Shown here: one piece after another, positions 1-9,255 of the stretch | Layout: each line of letters begins with the position of its first letter | Numbering within the stretch: position 1 is the first letter of the stretch | Assembly (NCBI RefSeq): GCF_000004195.4 | Contig: NC_030683.2 | Location: 69,721,764-69,785,763, forward strand | Source of the DNA: Xenopus tropicalis | Lineage: Eukaryota; Chordata; Amphibia; Anura; Pipidae | DNA length: 64,000 nt | Direction of reading: 5' to 3' | The notes under the pieces: generated by a model | The model's input: the letters and a program-made list of their open reading frames with translations, nothing else | Told to the model about the DNA's origin: nothing | Databases searched by the model: none | Translations under genes and position numbers: made by a program

Positions 1-105
1 AAGGGGCTCATGATGTCACTTCCTCCTCAGGTGACACAGCAGCGCACAGCAGCGCACTGAAGAGCAGAAGAGCGCACGAGGAGCGCAACAAGAGATCTGG
101 CACAG

Positions 106-345
106 AGCGGGGTAGGATCGGGGAGCACAGAGCGGCGAGGAGCACAGAGCGAAAGGGGGTACAGAGCGGCAGGGAACACAGAGCGGAAGGGGGTACAGAG
201 CGGCGGGGAGCACAGAGGTTGGCACAGAGCGGAGGGGGGCACAGAGCGGAAGGGAGCACAGAGCGGAGGGGGCACAGAGCGGCAGAGAGCACAGAGCGGA
301 GGGGGCACAGAGCGGCAGGGAGCACAGAGCGGAGGGGGGCGGGAG
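106..345. repeat. GC-rich minisatellite, unit about 17-24 bp built on CACAGAGCGG
   Basis: The stretch is a tandem array of imperfect units such as CACAGAGCGGAGGGGG and AACACAGAGCGGAAGGGGG, with strong purine/pyrimidine strand asymmetry. Open frames on both strands here are serine/arginine/leucine-rich translations of the repeat and have no gene-like features. Unit length varies, so this is a degenerate minisatellite. Confidence 0.85.
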
Positions 346-354
346 CGGGACGTA

Positions 355-560
355 ACACTGAAGTGCCGTATTTACCGGTAGCAGCATGTTTTGTTTTACA
401 TGTGGGCTTAGCGGGTAGCTTGTCCTGTTGGTGGGGGCCTGTCCTGTTGATGAGGGGGGCACAGAGCGAAGGGGGTTACTCGAGTATAAGCCGAGGTAGC
501 TTTTTTCAGCACATTTTGGGGTTGAAAAACTCGGCTTATACTCGAGTATATACGGTATAT
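355..560. mobile_element. Small hairpin MITE-like element
   Basis: The segment near 478-507 (ACTCGAGTATAAGCCGAG) is repeated in inverted orientation at about 531-550 (CTCGGCTTATACTCGAGT), giving a stem around a loop of roughly 25 bases. A CCGTATTTAC near 364 and TATATACGGTA near 547-557 could be outer inverted ends. Family not identified. Short palindromic elements of this type are usually non-autonomous DNA transposons. Confidence 0.55.
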
Positions 561-620
561 ATGTATCAAGAATTTAAATAAGAGTAATATATTTGCTGCA
601 ATCACTTTTTTAGTGATCGG

Positions 621-1924
621 GTTTACTTCTCCATGGCCATTTTCCCCCCACTATTTTTAAAACCTGCATCTTTTAAATTTTGTTTTGAATAAACACAACT
701 GACAAAAAATTGCAATTGTGAAAAAAACATGAACGTGATCCTATGCAGCCATTTACATGAATCGTGCCAAAACCTGACCACTAAAATTTATAAATCAGCC
801 CCATAAATTTTGACTCATCTTTACCATATCTTCGAGGGACAGCAAACACTAAAACAGTTGTAGGTATTGTATTAGTACGTGGAGGAGTGGTGATGGGCAC
901 CCTGTATACAGAGCTTATGTGATTATTATGCATCTGTCTGTACATAGTTCACGCATGACTGTTTTGTTTTCATTACTTTTTGGCCATATGAATCTGCACA
1001 TGAATTTATCTACATCACTGCTGTATAATATCTACTGATTTTTTAGGATTTTCACTTTTTGACTAGCTATCTTGTGTTTGGACTTAATATGTTTCTGGAT
1101 GGCATCTTTCAGCTCTCACAGTCTGTGGCATTTTAGCTTAAGCTGCAATTGATGCTGAAAAGTCTCATAGACGTTAATTAAAGATCTCTTTGGCACTGCT
1201 TATTTTAAGTGTCAGACACTAAAATAATTCATGAAAAAGTTATTATGAAAATTCCATAGCAATGTTAAACAAATATAACAGATTAAGAAATGTTCCTTCT
1301 AAAAAAAGAACTGTACATATTAATAGGATATCACAAGAGATGTTTAGTCAAGTATTACACAAACATCAACTGAGCAACCCAATACTAAACATCCATTGCT
1401 TACCTTTAGAAAAAAGTAAAACTACAATCTAACAAAACAATAATACACAAGACAAGCATTCTTTATAGTGACTAGAATATTAAACATTAGTACTGGAATA
1501 ATAAACTTTTTCAAATATATTTAGAATACCCTGAAACTTTTAAACTGTAGCATGAGCTTCCCCGAAAACTTTTATATACTTTCTCAGAAATGTCAGTTAC
1601 TGACACAACGCAGAAACAACTGCTCTCTAAATAGTATATTCTTTTACTATTGCATGTACATGTGAATTAGGGTGAGTGATTTATAATCAATAAAATACAC
1701 AGTCAACATTGCCAACTGTGTTTCATGTACTCTATACATATGCAGAACATGGATGGCCATGGAATAACAAAGCAAATATGATCTGAAAATATATTCATGC
1801 ACCAAAGATATCCCTAAAGTATTTTTATCATTTGAATGAATGTAAAATATCTAAACCTGAAAGTTCACATATCATAATAATACTTTACACCCTACAGTAC
1901 AGGTTCTGGAAAACACACATACAG

Positions 1925-1925
<1 letters not shown>
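621..1925. other. AT-rich unique-looking sequence, nothing recognised
   Basis: No long reading frame, repeat match or palindrome was seen by eye. The composition is typical AT-rich frog intergenic DNA. Confidence 0.5.

Positions 1926-1994
<69 letters not shown>
1926..1994. repeat. (TA)n microsatellite
   Basis: Uninterrupted alternating TA for about 65 bases. It is likely length-polymorphic. Confidence 0.95.
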
Positions 1995-1998
<4 letters not shown>

Positions 1999-2226
1999 TA
2001 AAAAATTTTTCTTTTTCTAAAACAAATGCAAATTCAAAGGTAAATTTCATCTAATCACTAAAAATCTGTAAACAAAAGGTAAACCCACTATATATAGGTA
2101 TACTGTATATGAGGAAATGAGTTGCGTTAAAAGTATCTCCTTTGTCTATTCGTTTTTATTTTTTTGTTAATGCAAACTTTTATCTATTAAATATCCCCAT
2201 AAAGAAATAGGGTCTAATTTATTATT

Positions 2227-2360
2227 ACATAGTTACATTGGGTTGAAAAAAAAACTATCACGTTCAACCCTTCCAAGTAAACCCAGCACACAAACCTATA
2301 CTGACCTATCTATACACTCACATAAACCATATATACCAATATCTAGTAGAATTAAGTCTA
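2227..2360 (-). mobile_element. CR1-type LINE 3'-UTR fragment, antisense
   Basis: Read on the minus strand, the segment matches the 3' UTR of the better-preserved CR1 at 47311-47446: both carry the order TATAGATAG, GTGCTGGGTTTACTTGGA, GGGTTGAACxTGAT, TTCAACCC and a terminal TGTAACTATG-like tail (ACATAGTTACAT on the plus strand at the left edge). It is probably the 3' end of the same minus-strand CR1 copy whose RT and upstream pieces lie at 3783-3935 and 6095-6295. Confidence 0.8.
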
Positions 2361-2369
2361 AAACAACTG

Positions 2370-2426
2370 GACTTTTCTGAGTTTTTCTTGAAAATGTTTC
2401 ACCACTCATCCGAGTGGCTTCTTCAT
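2370..2426 (-). ncRNA. Degenerate hammerhead-ribozyme-like motif in PLE 3' region
   Basis: On the minus strand: core ATGAAGA (2426-2420; the active core is CTGANGA, so C3 is changed), a perfect 6-bp stem II CCACTC/GAGTGG (2417-2402) with loop GGAT, then GAAAC (2400-2396), a TTTTC/GAAAA stem III and a GTC triplet (2372-2370) at the expected cleavage site. Hammerheads are known in Penelope-like elements. The C3 change predicts that this copy is inactive. Confidence 0.55.
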
Positions 2427-2743
2427 TTCAAATGACTGGTAGGGAATTCCCCATAATTTAAACTCTTGATGATAGTAGAGTCACAGACATCCAATCACAA
2501 TGGTTCCATTGAACTTGTTCAGTTAGGTGTTAGCTGAAACTGACAGGTGTAAGAAGGTATGATCCAATCACAATGGTACCAAGATTCTCATTGATGAAGG
2601 TGTTAATCCTTCAAAGTACATGACTGGAAGTGTGAACTGTTGTGAAACTGCCGGGGTAAGGATGTCACTGCGCCATTGTATGTTGGTGACAAGCGGTGTC
2701 TCAGGCCCCCTCCTCTGTTCAGGGATGGTTTTTCCAGGTTGGC

Positions 2744-3049
2744 TTAAATGGCCTCTTTCACACCTCTTTCAAACCATCTGTCCTCTCGGTCCAAAATATG
2801 CACGTTACTGTCCTCAAAAGAGTGACCTTTTTCTTTGAGGTGTAGATAGACCGCTGAGTCTTGTCCTGAGGAGTTTGCCCGCCTATGTTGGGCCATTCTC
2901 TTACAGAGAGGTTGTTTTGTCTCCCCAATGTATACGTCTGAGCACTCTTCACTACACTGGACAGCATAGACCACATTACTTTTCATGTGCTTGGGTCTTT
3001 CGGGTGCGCCAGCTTTTGTCTCAGGGTGTTGCCGGGTTTGAAAAAACAC
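2744..3049 (-). pseudogene. PLE GIY-YIG endonuclease domain
   Basis: The frame encodes VVYAVQC, a cysteine-rich stretch (SEECSDVYIGET), then KQPLCKRMAQHRRA and HLKEKGHSF. This is the GIY-YIG nuclease fold that Penelope-like elements carry C-terminal to the RT, where it nicks the target DNA. Here the motif pair is VYA...VYIG, and the catalytic Arg candidate lies in KRMAQHRR. The first residues are simply the open part of the frame, not a real start: upstream RT sequence lies in a different frame, so the domain is cut off from its polymerase by a frameshift. No in-frame stop occurs within the domain itself. Confidence 0.85.
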
Positions 3050-3375
3050 AAGCGATGTTTGGTGAAAATTCGCCTAAGTTTTTCCGATGTTCCAGCAACA
3101 TATGGGATTTCTATGTTGTTTCACCTGCTGTGTTCCTCCCTTATGTTTGTAGGTCTGGTCTTTCTGTTGGTCTTTGATTTGGTTTTGATGAAGGCCCAGT
3201 CTGGGTACCCACAAGTTTTCAGAGCTCCTTTTAGATGTTTATATTCTTTCTCCTTAGCCTCTGCATTGGATGCCACAGTTTCAGCCCGATGATGTAGAGT
3301 CCTAATTACACCCAGTTTATGTTCCAAAGGGTGGTGGGAATCAAACAGCAAGTACTGGTCTGTGTGGGTGGGTTT

Positions 3376-3615
3376 CCTGTATACTTCAATATCCAGGTCC
3401 CTCCCCTATTTGATAACTATAGCACAGTCCAAAAAAGCCAGTTTGCTGTCTTTTACATCTTCCCTTGTGAACGTGATGTTTTTGTCCACCGAGTTTATGT
3501 GTTTGGTGAAGGCTGGAACCTCACGTTCTTTAATTTTGACCAAGGTGTCATCCACATATCTGAACCAATGACTTGGTGTTGTTCCCTTGAAGGTGTCCAG
3601 GGCTTTCTTTTCCAA
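3376..3615 (-). pseudogene. PLE reverse transcriptase fragment (YVDD box)
   Basis: The frame contains HWFRYVDDTLVKIKE, the RT palm box carrying two of the catalytic aspartates (codons around 3558-3547), followed by FTKHINSVDKNITFTREDV and KLAFLDCAIVIK, a region conserved downstream of the box in PLEs. A stop follows at 3406. The upstream RT (fingers and first palm motif) is absent, and the sequence turns round at about 3616-3624 into an inverted copy of the same region. Non-functional. Confidence 0.85.
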
Positions 3616-3623
3616 GAAAAAAA

Positions 3624-3782
3624 ATTAAAGAACGCGAGGTTCCAGCCTTCACCAAACACATAAACTCGGTGGACAAAAACATCACGTTCACAAGGGAAGA
3701 TGTGAAAGGCAGCAAACTGGCTTTTTTGGACTGTGCTATAGTTATCAAAGAGGGGAGGGACCTGGATATTGAAGTATACAGG
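3624..3782 (+). repeat. Inverted copy of PLE RT segment
   Basis: This is the plus-strand copy of the reverse complement of 3376-3534, encoding the same KEREVPAFTKHINSVDKNI region with a few substitutions. It forms the second arm of an inverted repeat with an arm length of about 158 bases. The arrangement resembles 5' inversion during target-primed reverse transcription. Confidence 0.85.
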
Positions 3783-3935
3783 AGGTTCCTGCTCACTTCT
3801 TCATAAAAGGCAATTCAATTAGTGGCAAGATCTGTTACGCATAAAACCATGCTGGCACAAACTTATAGTATTGTGATTTGCACTACAGATGTCAGACTAA
3901 CAGGCCTATAGTTTTCAGGCTAAGAACGGGATCCT
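3783..3935 (-). mobile_element. CR1 RT fragment, antisense
   Basis: The reverse complement aligns by eye with the intact CR1 at about 45978-46180 (ENYRPVSLTSV ... GFMRNRSCQTNLVAFYEEVSRNL), but about 55 bases are deleted after the VSLTS codons. It abuts the PLE on one side and the LTR at 3938 on the other. Confidence 0.85.
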
Positions 3936-3937
3936 AT

Positions 3938-4721
3938 TGTAGGGGATCAGAGAACCCTCTCCCCTGTTTTTCAGTCTGTGATCTCATCCAGCCTAGCTAC
4001 AGCCCGGGGAGGGATCCGATTGGCTAAATGCCCCAGTGCACGTCTGTGGTGTGCCTAAGCTTTGGAGCCAAAAATCTAGGGGCAGGCCCAGCAGTTTATA
4101 AAGGGAGCCCCTGCTGTTGTTTGCCAGTGCAGGTAGAGAGACCCAGATTGAAAGCCAGTACAAACTGTTGTGAGTTCAAACTAAAAGGAATAAAAGTCCG
4201 CTGGGCTGCCAGGGTGTATAAAGTCCTCTGTGGAACTCTCAGTGTGTGTCCCCTGGAGTGAACATGTATTGCCCGTTTGCCTGCTATGTGGGAGCAGCCA
4301 CCCTTTTCAATGGGAAAGGTACTCTGGGGCAGGAAGCGCTACCTGGGGGGACTTAAGAGCTCTTGGGGAAGGGACTGAACTGATTTAAAGGGTTGGGGGT
4401 CTATCCGGATCCAAGTTGGGACTGGGCAAGAACAGAGACTGTGCCAGGAGTGGATAGACTGCACAAGTTCCTCAGGACAGGATTATCGGTCATCCCTAAA
4501 GCTGTTCTACTTTCTATTTCAAAAGTTATATAAAGTTTGATATTGCTGCAAACCGTGTGTGATTATTTCCTAGTGGAAATCCCCTAGAGGTGTGTTCCTC
4601 AGTGTCCACTAGGTGGAGGCACTGCGCTGTTCCCAGTCCCCAGTATCAATATTACTCTGAGAACACACATCTCCTGTCAATACAGCCCAATATTAAGTGA
4701 ATGTGCCAAGAAAGGGTTACA
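3938..4721 (+). mobile_element. LTR of a Ty3-type retrotransposon
   Basis: The segment begins TGTAGGGGATCAGAGAACCC, directly after CR1 sequence, and ends GGGTTACA just before TTTTGGAGGCACTGCTGAG, a plausible primer-binding region, with gag starting at 4776. TG...CA ends and about 784 bases suit an LTR. The other LTRs in this window share the TGTAGGG start and TTACA end. No second LTR was found to the right, so the element is 3'-truncated. The exact right boundary is inferred. Confidence 0.65.
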
Positions 4722-4775
4722 TTTTGGAGGCACTGCTGAGATTCTATTGGGAAGCTGGGAATGTTGGATGAAAGC

Positions 4776-6094
4776 ATGTCTGCACATGAAACCCCACAAA
4801 CTGTTCGCCAGTGGTGTAAACCTATGATTCCAAGAGTGAAATAAGATTTTATTTATGAAATCCTTGATGGGGAGACAATATTTTACCACCCAAGAGTGGC
4901 TGCGTCACGGCGAGATTCTGCCGGGGTTCTGTTGAATGTCCTCATAGAGAGCCCCAGAGAGATAGACTGTGAGAGGGTTCCCCATGATATTGAGGCAGGA
5001 GATGAATGGCCATGGAAGGTTGTTCTGCCAGATCTGTCTGATGATGCAGATGATTTAACTACCCATGTTGACACCCTTGTTTCCCAGTTTGCTGTTACAG
5101 CACCAGGAGGTGTGCTTCCCAATAAGAGATTGTTTGATTCGCCAGCTGAACAGAATCAAGTAAAGCAATGTCCATCCTGCGAGAGCATGGTCTCCAAGGG
5201 GAGTCAGCCTAGCTCGGGAGCTCGGCTGGACACCCCTGATATTGTGAGTGCGCTGGGACTACTGACTGACCAACTGACTCAGCTTGCCTGGAATGGTAAT
5301 TTTAAAAGACTTAAAGTGTTTTCAGGTACAGATCCGGTACCCTCGGGTGAGGAGTCCTTTGAGAGTTGGAGAGACTCCACTGTGGTGTCCATGAGAGATT
5401 GGACCGGCCCTGAGGCAACTATGAGAAGGAAGATCCTTAAAGAGTCTTCGCTGCCTTGCTGTGAATGTGGTAAAATCCTACCTAGTTAGTCACCCTGATG
5501 CTACTTCAGGTGACCTGATTGAAGTCCTAGAGGTGACATTTGGCCTTGTAGTGAGTACTACAGAGATGCTCCACAACTTCCACTCTACCTTCCAGAAGGA
5601 GAAGGAAGCACTGTCTGCCTATCTGGTGCGGGTGGAGCAAGGCTTGAGACTGCTGGTGAGTTGTGGGGTAATCCAAAGCTCTGAAATGGATTCCCTGAGA
5701 ATTCGCCAAATGAGGAGAGGGACTTTGAATAGTGACCCTGTTGCCGTGACGATTAGAGCTTACTACCAGGATACGCTAACCCCTGGCTATGTTGCTCTGA
5801 TGGAGAGAGTTCGGCGGGAGGAGGCTGATGCCTATGTGAGGGTGAAGAGGAGTTCCGCCCAAGGGCATGCAGAGAGGTCCCCTGCTGATGCAAAACTGTT
5901 GGAGGAAAATAAGAGACTTCGCAAAGAGTTGGAAAAGTTGAAAGCTCAAATATCTGATAGAGCCAAAACCCCAACTGAGTAAAGAAACTTCCAAAGTGTT
6001 ACCGGTGTGGGAGAATAGGCCACATACAGCCGAACTGCCCTGTTCCGGATGAGGGTGAGGTCCAGTCTGCACCGTGTAAAGTACACCGGCGGCG
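4776..6094 (+). pseudogene. PNMA/Ty3-like gag, broken
   Basis: The reading starts at ATG 4776 (MSAHETPQTVRQWCKP) and hits an in-frame TAA at 4842-4844. It reopens in the same frame to about 5470 with a PNMA-like N-terminal pattern, shifts by one base to another frame (about 5461-5982) covering the capsid C-terminal part and a coiled-coil-like charged tail (LLEENKRLRKELEKLKAQI), then shifts back to give a CCHC zinc knuckle, CYRCGRIGHIQPNC, at 5997-6038. This is the layout of the gag gene from which PNMA host genes derive: matrix-like, capsid, nucleic-acid binding. Lesions: one stop and two frameshifts. The end at about 6094 is a junction with CR1 sequence, so no protease or pol follows. It could be mistaken for a domesticated PNMA gene, but the lesions and the upstream LTR argue against that. 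Confidence 0.8.
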
Positions 6095-6295
6095 TAAGAA
6101 ATGTCTTTCCTTGCAAGTATACTTGTTAAGCAATATTTTAAAGATATTTCATTTTCCTTCTGTGTTTAACCCTGTGAAAAGTCTTTCCCAGTTGACACAT
6201 TGCAGAGATGCCTTTATACAGGCAAAGTCTGCATGTCTAAAATTTTGTGTTTTAGTTACTCCCTTGTAGAGCTGTCTCTGCAACATTATCTCAAA
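6095..6295 (-). mobile_element. CR1 fragment (linker between EN and RT), antisense
   Basis: The reverse complement matches about 45140-45370 of the intact CR1: the codons for FEIMLQRQRYKGVTKTLNFR, FASIRASLQCVNWE and the downstream KTLLCRYTQQYIPL region, with small deletions. Orientation and order relative to 3783-3935 and 2227-2360 are those of one interrupted copy. Confidence 0.8.
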
Positions 6296-7514
6296 GGAAT
6301 TGTCTGAATCCTTTCCACCACATGCAATTTGCTTTGGGGAGCTAGAATTTGGATAGGTGTTACATAGTCCCTTAATATGGGAATTAGTTGAATCCAGGCA
6401 GTTCCCAGGTGTCAGCGAGGGAAACAGAGTTACTTAACATTAACTGCTGAGGTAAAACCAACACAGCCTCCTGTGGCCTAGGAGAAGCAGCAGCCTATAA
6501 ACTCCAGGTGTCTGGTTGTAGAGCAGACATTTCCTGATGCAAGTTATTATTGAGAGGAAAGTTAAAACTACAGTACATCCCTGGTGCACCCATTTCTAAT
6601 CTTTGCTTCTTTTCTGTAAAATCTGCCTGATGGTGTTGTCTCCTCTTGCCTGTTGGCACCGTCATTTAGTAGCTACTCTTGGCACCACAGTGATTAATAG
6701 GCAGAAGAACCTAATAGGCTTGTCCTGGCTATTGAACGCTGTAATGTGCATCTATGCCATCAAGGGCAACCAGTCTGACTTGCCAAGATGGCTGTATCAT
6801 CATTATTATTATTATCGTTATGAAAAACGTACAAGACACAAGGGATCTTGCTAGCAAACATGGCCATCAGGGACTTCCTGTTCCTTTCTTTTATGGTGTT
6901 TTATGTCAAACTTGCTTGTTGTTTTATCTCTCTAATGGAAATATAAATAGGTGGAGGAATAATTCATTTATTTGTACTTTTACTTCTTAGCCTTGGCTAA
7001 CCTTGCAGTTTTAGTCCCGCCTAAGCCTTGCTAACTGCATTCCTTATCACCTGCCACAGCCCTGTATCATGTTAAAATGCATGCAGAAGCTAAGAAACTA
7101 AGTACAACACTCCAGAAGTATCTCATTCTGGATTCTTTACTTTGTCATCTTGTTGTGGTTGGTTTTGGGGCTTTATTATAGGAGCAACATATTTATTACC
7201 CTTTTAATTTGTCTACCACCTCAAAGACTAAACATTTATTTAGAACAATTCTCAAGTACAAAATTTCCAAAACATGTCTGAATATACACTGTAACCTCAT
7301 GGCACTGTATCAAGAAAATTTTGCAAACCCAAAATTGCCCAGAAAAATGCATAATGTATTGTACTGTGGTTTTACAAAAATAAACCTTATTCTTTTGAGA
7401 TTATTTTTCAATTGCTATTGCTAGTTCTCAACTGGATAACTGTGGTTACTTTGTTTTAAAAATCATAATAGATCTTCAACACATCTAGTACCCGTGTGAA
7501 AAAATCCAGTTTTC

Positions 7515-7516
<2 letters not shown>
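6296..7516. other. No gene recognised
   Basis: Mixed sequence with a short (ATT)n run near 6797-6818. Segments around 6400-6560 and 6620-6790 look repeat-like but I could not place them in a family. Confidence 0.4.
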
Positions 7517-7550
<34 letters not shown>

Positions 7551-7576
7551 CTTCCTTTTCTCTCTCTCTCTCCTCT
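7517..7576. repeat. (CT)n microsatellite
   Basis: Two CT runs are separated by CCTTCCTTTT. It is a pyrimidine-only strand. Confidence 0.95.
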
Positions 7577-7689
7577 CCTTTCTCTGTTATTACTGTAGAT
7601 AGCTGTTTATTCTAGAGATAAATGCAATGAACTGAATCATACAATATACTGCCATAAGTAGAACATAGATGCTCTACCTGCTTTTAAGT

Positions 7690-7785
7690 AGTACAGTTCA
7701 TAGTTAGGGTTTATTTGGAAGGGTTGAACTTGTTGGACTCCAGTCTTATTTCAACTCTCTGTAACAGTTATTAAAAAGTAACAAT
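7690..7785 (+). mobile_element. CR1 3'-UTR end fragment, sense
   Basis: It contains GGAAGGGTTGAACTTGTTGGACTCCAGTCTT and TTTCAACTCTCTGTAAC, clearly the degenerate end of the CR1 3' UTR seen at 47380-47430 (GGGTTGAACTTGATGGAC, then TTTTCAACCCTGTGTAAC). Confidence 0.75.
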
Positions 7786-7790
7786 GGATA

Positions 7791-8905
7791 GACTTGCTCT
7801 TGTGGAGCAAGCTTAGCTACTGTGTATTAGTAGCGATAATAGCCAGAATACGTTAAGATGTGCTAATAGCCAGAACCACTACTTCCTCCTTTGCAGCTTG
7901 CAGTGACTTGATGGGGGGGATATGGGACATACCTAATTGCTTTTGAATCTGATCAAAATCAAGCCCACTGAGGGCTGAAAGGAGAAAGTTGGGTTCTTAC
8001 TATTATGTTAGACATCTGCTCACTCCAGCCTTTATAGATTACATTTTTGGCTATAACCAGAACTAACTATATTAGAAACATTTTTTTTGCCCAGTTTTAT
8101 TTTTACACTGAACTGTTCCTTTAAGACAAGTTTCCATGAAAACACTGTGAGCTAAGGTTTTCTTTGGGCAGACAAAGCTTTCTGAAATATACTTAAAAAA
8201 GGGAAACCTATATTGCAATGCAAATGAATTGGCTTCCCATACATAATATATCACCTATTATAATAAAAAAAATATAAAAAGATACGTTACAATCATATTA
8301 TTCCGACTAGAGAAAAAAATGCAATAGTGAGTTATTACCCACACAGTCTGGACAGCTGCTTTGTTAAGACAAATTTCATGTCTGTCTGTTTGACATTTTA
8401 AAAGATTTTATTTCAATCCTATGATATAGATTTTGGATTTTGAATAGAATTTAGTGTCCTTATATCAACTTAACATGTGATTGCCTTTATTCTGTTATTG
8501 CTCTTCTGTTACTCTTAGTTTGTCATGTGCCTGAATTTCTGTCAGTCTTTGAACTCTACAACAACATTCTTCTACCATATTCTGATAGCTCAGATTTTTG
8601 GTGTTCTTTCTTGTAGTCCTTTTTCAGTCATAAAGAAAACTCTCTGTTGTTTTCCTAGGGCCCTCTATTATATTATTCAATTAACCATGTTTTAGTTGCA
8701 GTAGTTGTCTGTTTGTATTTTTATGTGTGCATTTAGTTAAAAAAAAAATGTATACACAATAACTATATAGCACTTACAGATATGCTACAAATCTGCTTAT
8801 AGTATTGCAATAATATAACCAGATTATACATTTAACACAAAAAAGATCAATGTTGTACCAAAATTTTTATCCAGGACTTTGTAGCTGAGACCTATTATCT
8901 TCTTT
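7791..8905. other. AT-rich sequence, nothing recognised
   Basis: There are no supported genes or repeats. Short frames here have no recognisable motifs. Confidence 0.45.
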
Positions 8906-8910
8906 ATACA

Positions 8911-9233
8911 GGTATGGGATCCCTTATCTGGAAACCCGTTATCCAGAAAGCTCCGAATTACGGAAAGCCCATCTCCCATAGACTCCATTTTAATCTAATA
9001 ATTCAGAATTTTAAAACTGATTTCCTTTTTCTCTGTAGTAATAAAACAGTACCTTGTAATTGATCCCAACTAAGATATAAATAATCCTTATTGGATGCAA
9101 AACAATCCTATTGGGTTTAATTAATCTTTATTGATTTTTTTAGTAGACTTAAGGTATGGAGATCCAAATTACAGAATATCCGGAATACCCTTGGTCCCAA
9201 GCATTCTGGATAACGGGTCCTATACCTGTACTT
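8911..9233 (+). mobile_element. CAGGTATGGGA-type MITE, complete
   Basis: The element starts CAGGTATGGGATCCCTTATC and ends GGGTCCTATACCTG, imperfect inverted termini about 15-20 bases long, and is flanked by TA on both sides. Further inverted blocks (CCGTTATCCAGAAAGC against GCATTCTGGATAACGGG) extend the palindrome. Two other copies lie at 9698-10003 and 58253-58583. It is one of the commonest interspersed repeats of Xenopus. It has no coding capacity; the mobilising transposase is not in this window. Confidence 0.88.
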
Positions 9234-9255
9234 AATAACACATGCTAATTGGCAT

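Larger units (their letters stand above)
2361..3782 (-). mobile_element. Penelope-like element (PLE), 5' part inverted
   Basis: Minus-strand frames give, in order, the end of a reverse transcriptase (FRYVDDTLVKIKE at about 3570-3530), a segment typical of vertebrate PLEs (HPLEHKLGVIRTLHHRAE, near 3330-3275), and a GIY-YIG endonuclease (below). The 3' region ends in a pLTR-like tail with a hammerhead-like fold. The upstream end is inverted: 3624-3782 is a plus-strand copy of what is antisense at 3376-3534, separated by about 90 bases. Stops and a frame change between 3120 and 3050 show it is dead. Such truncated and inverted copies are characteristic of PLE integration. Confidence 0.88.

Noticed and set aside
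8..462. Overlapping frames on both strands at the left edge
   Set aside because: Low-complexity products of the GAGCGG minisatellite.
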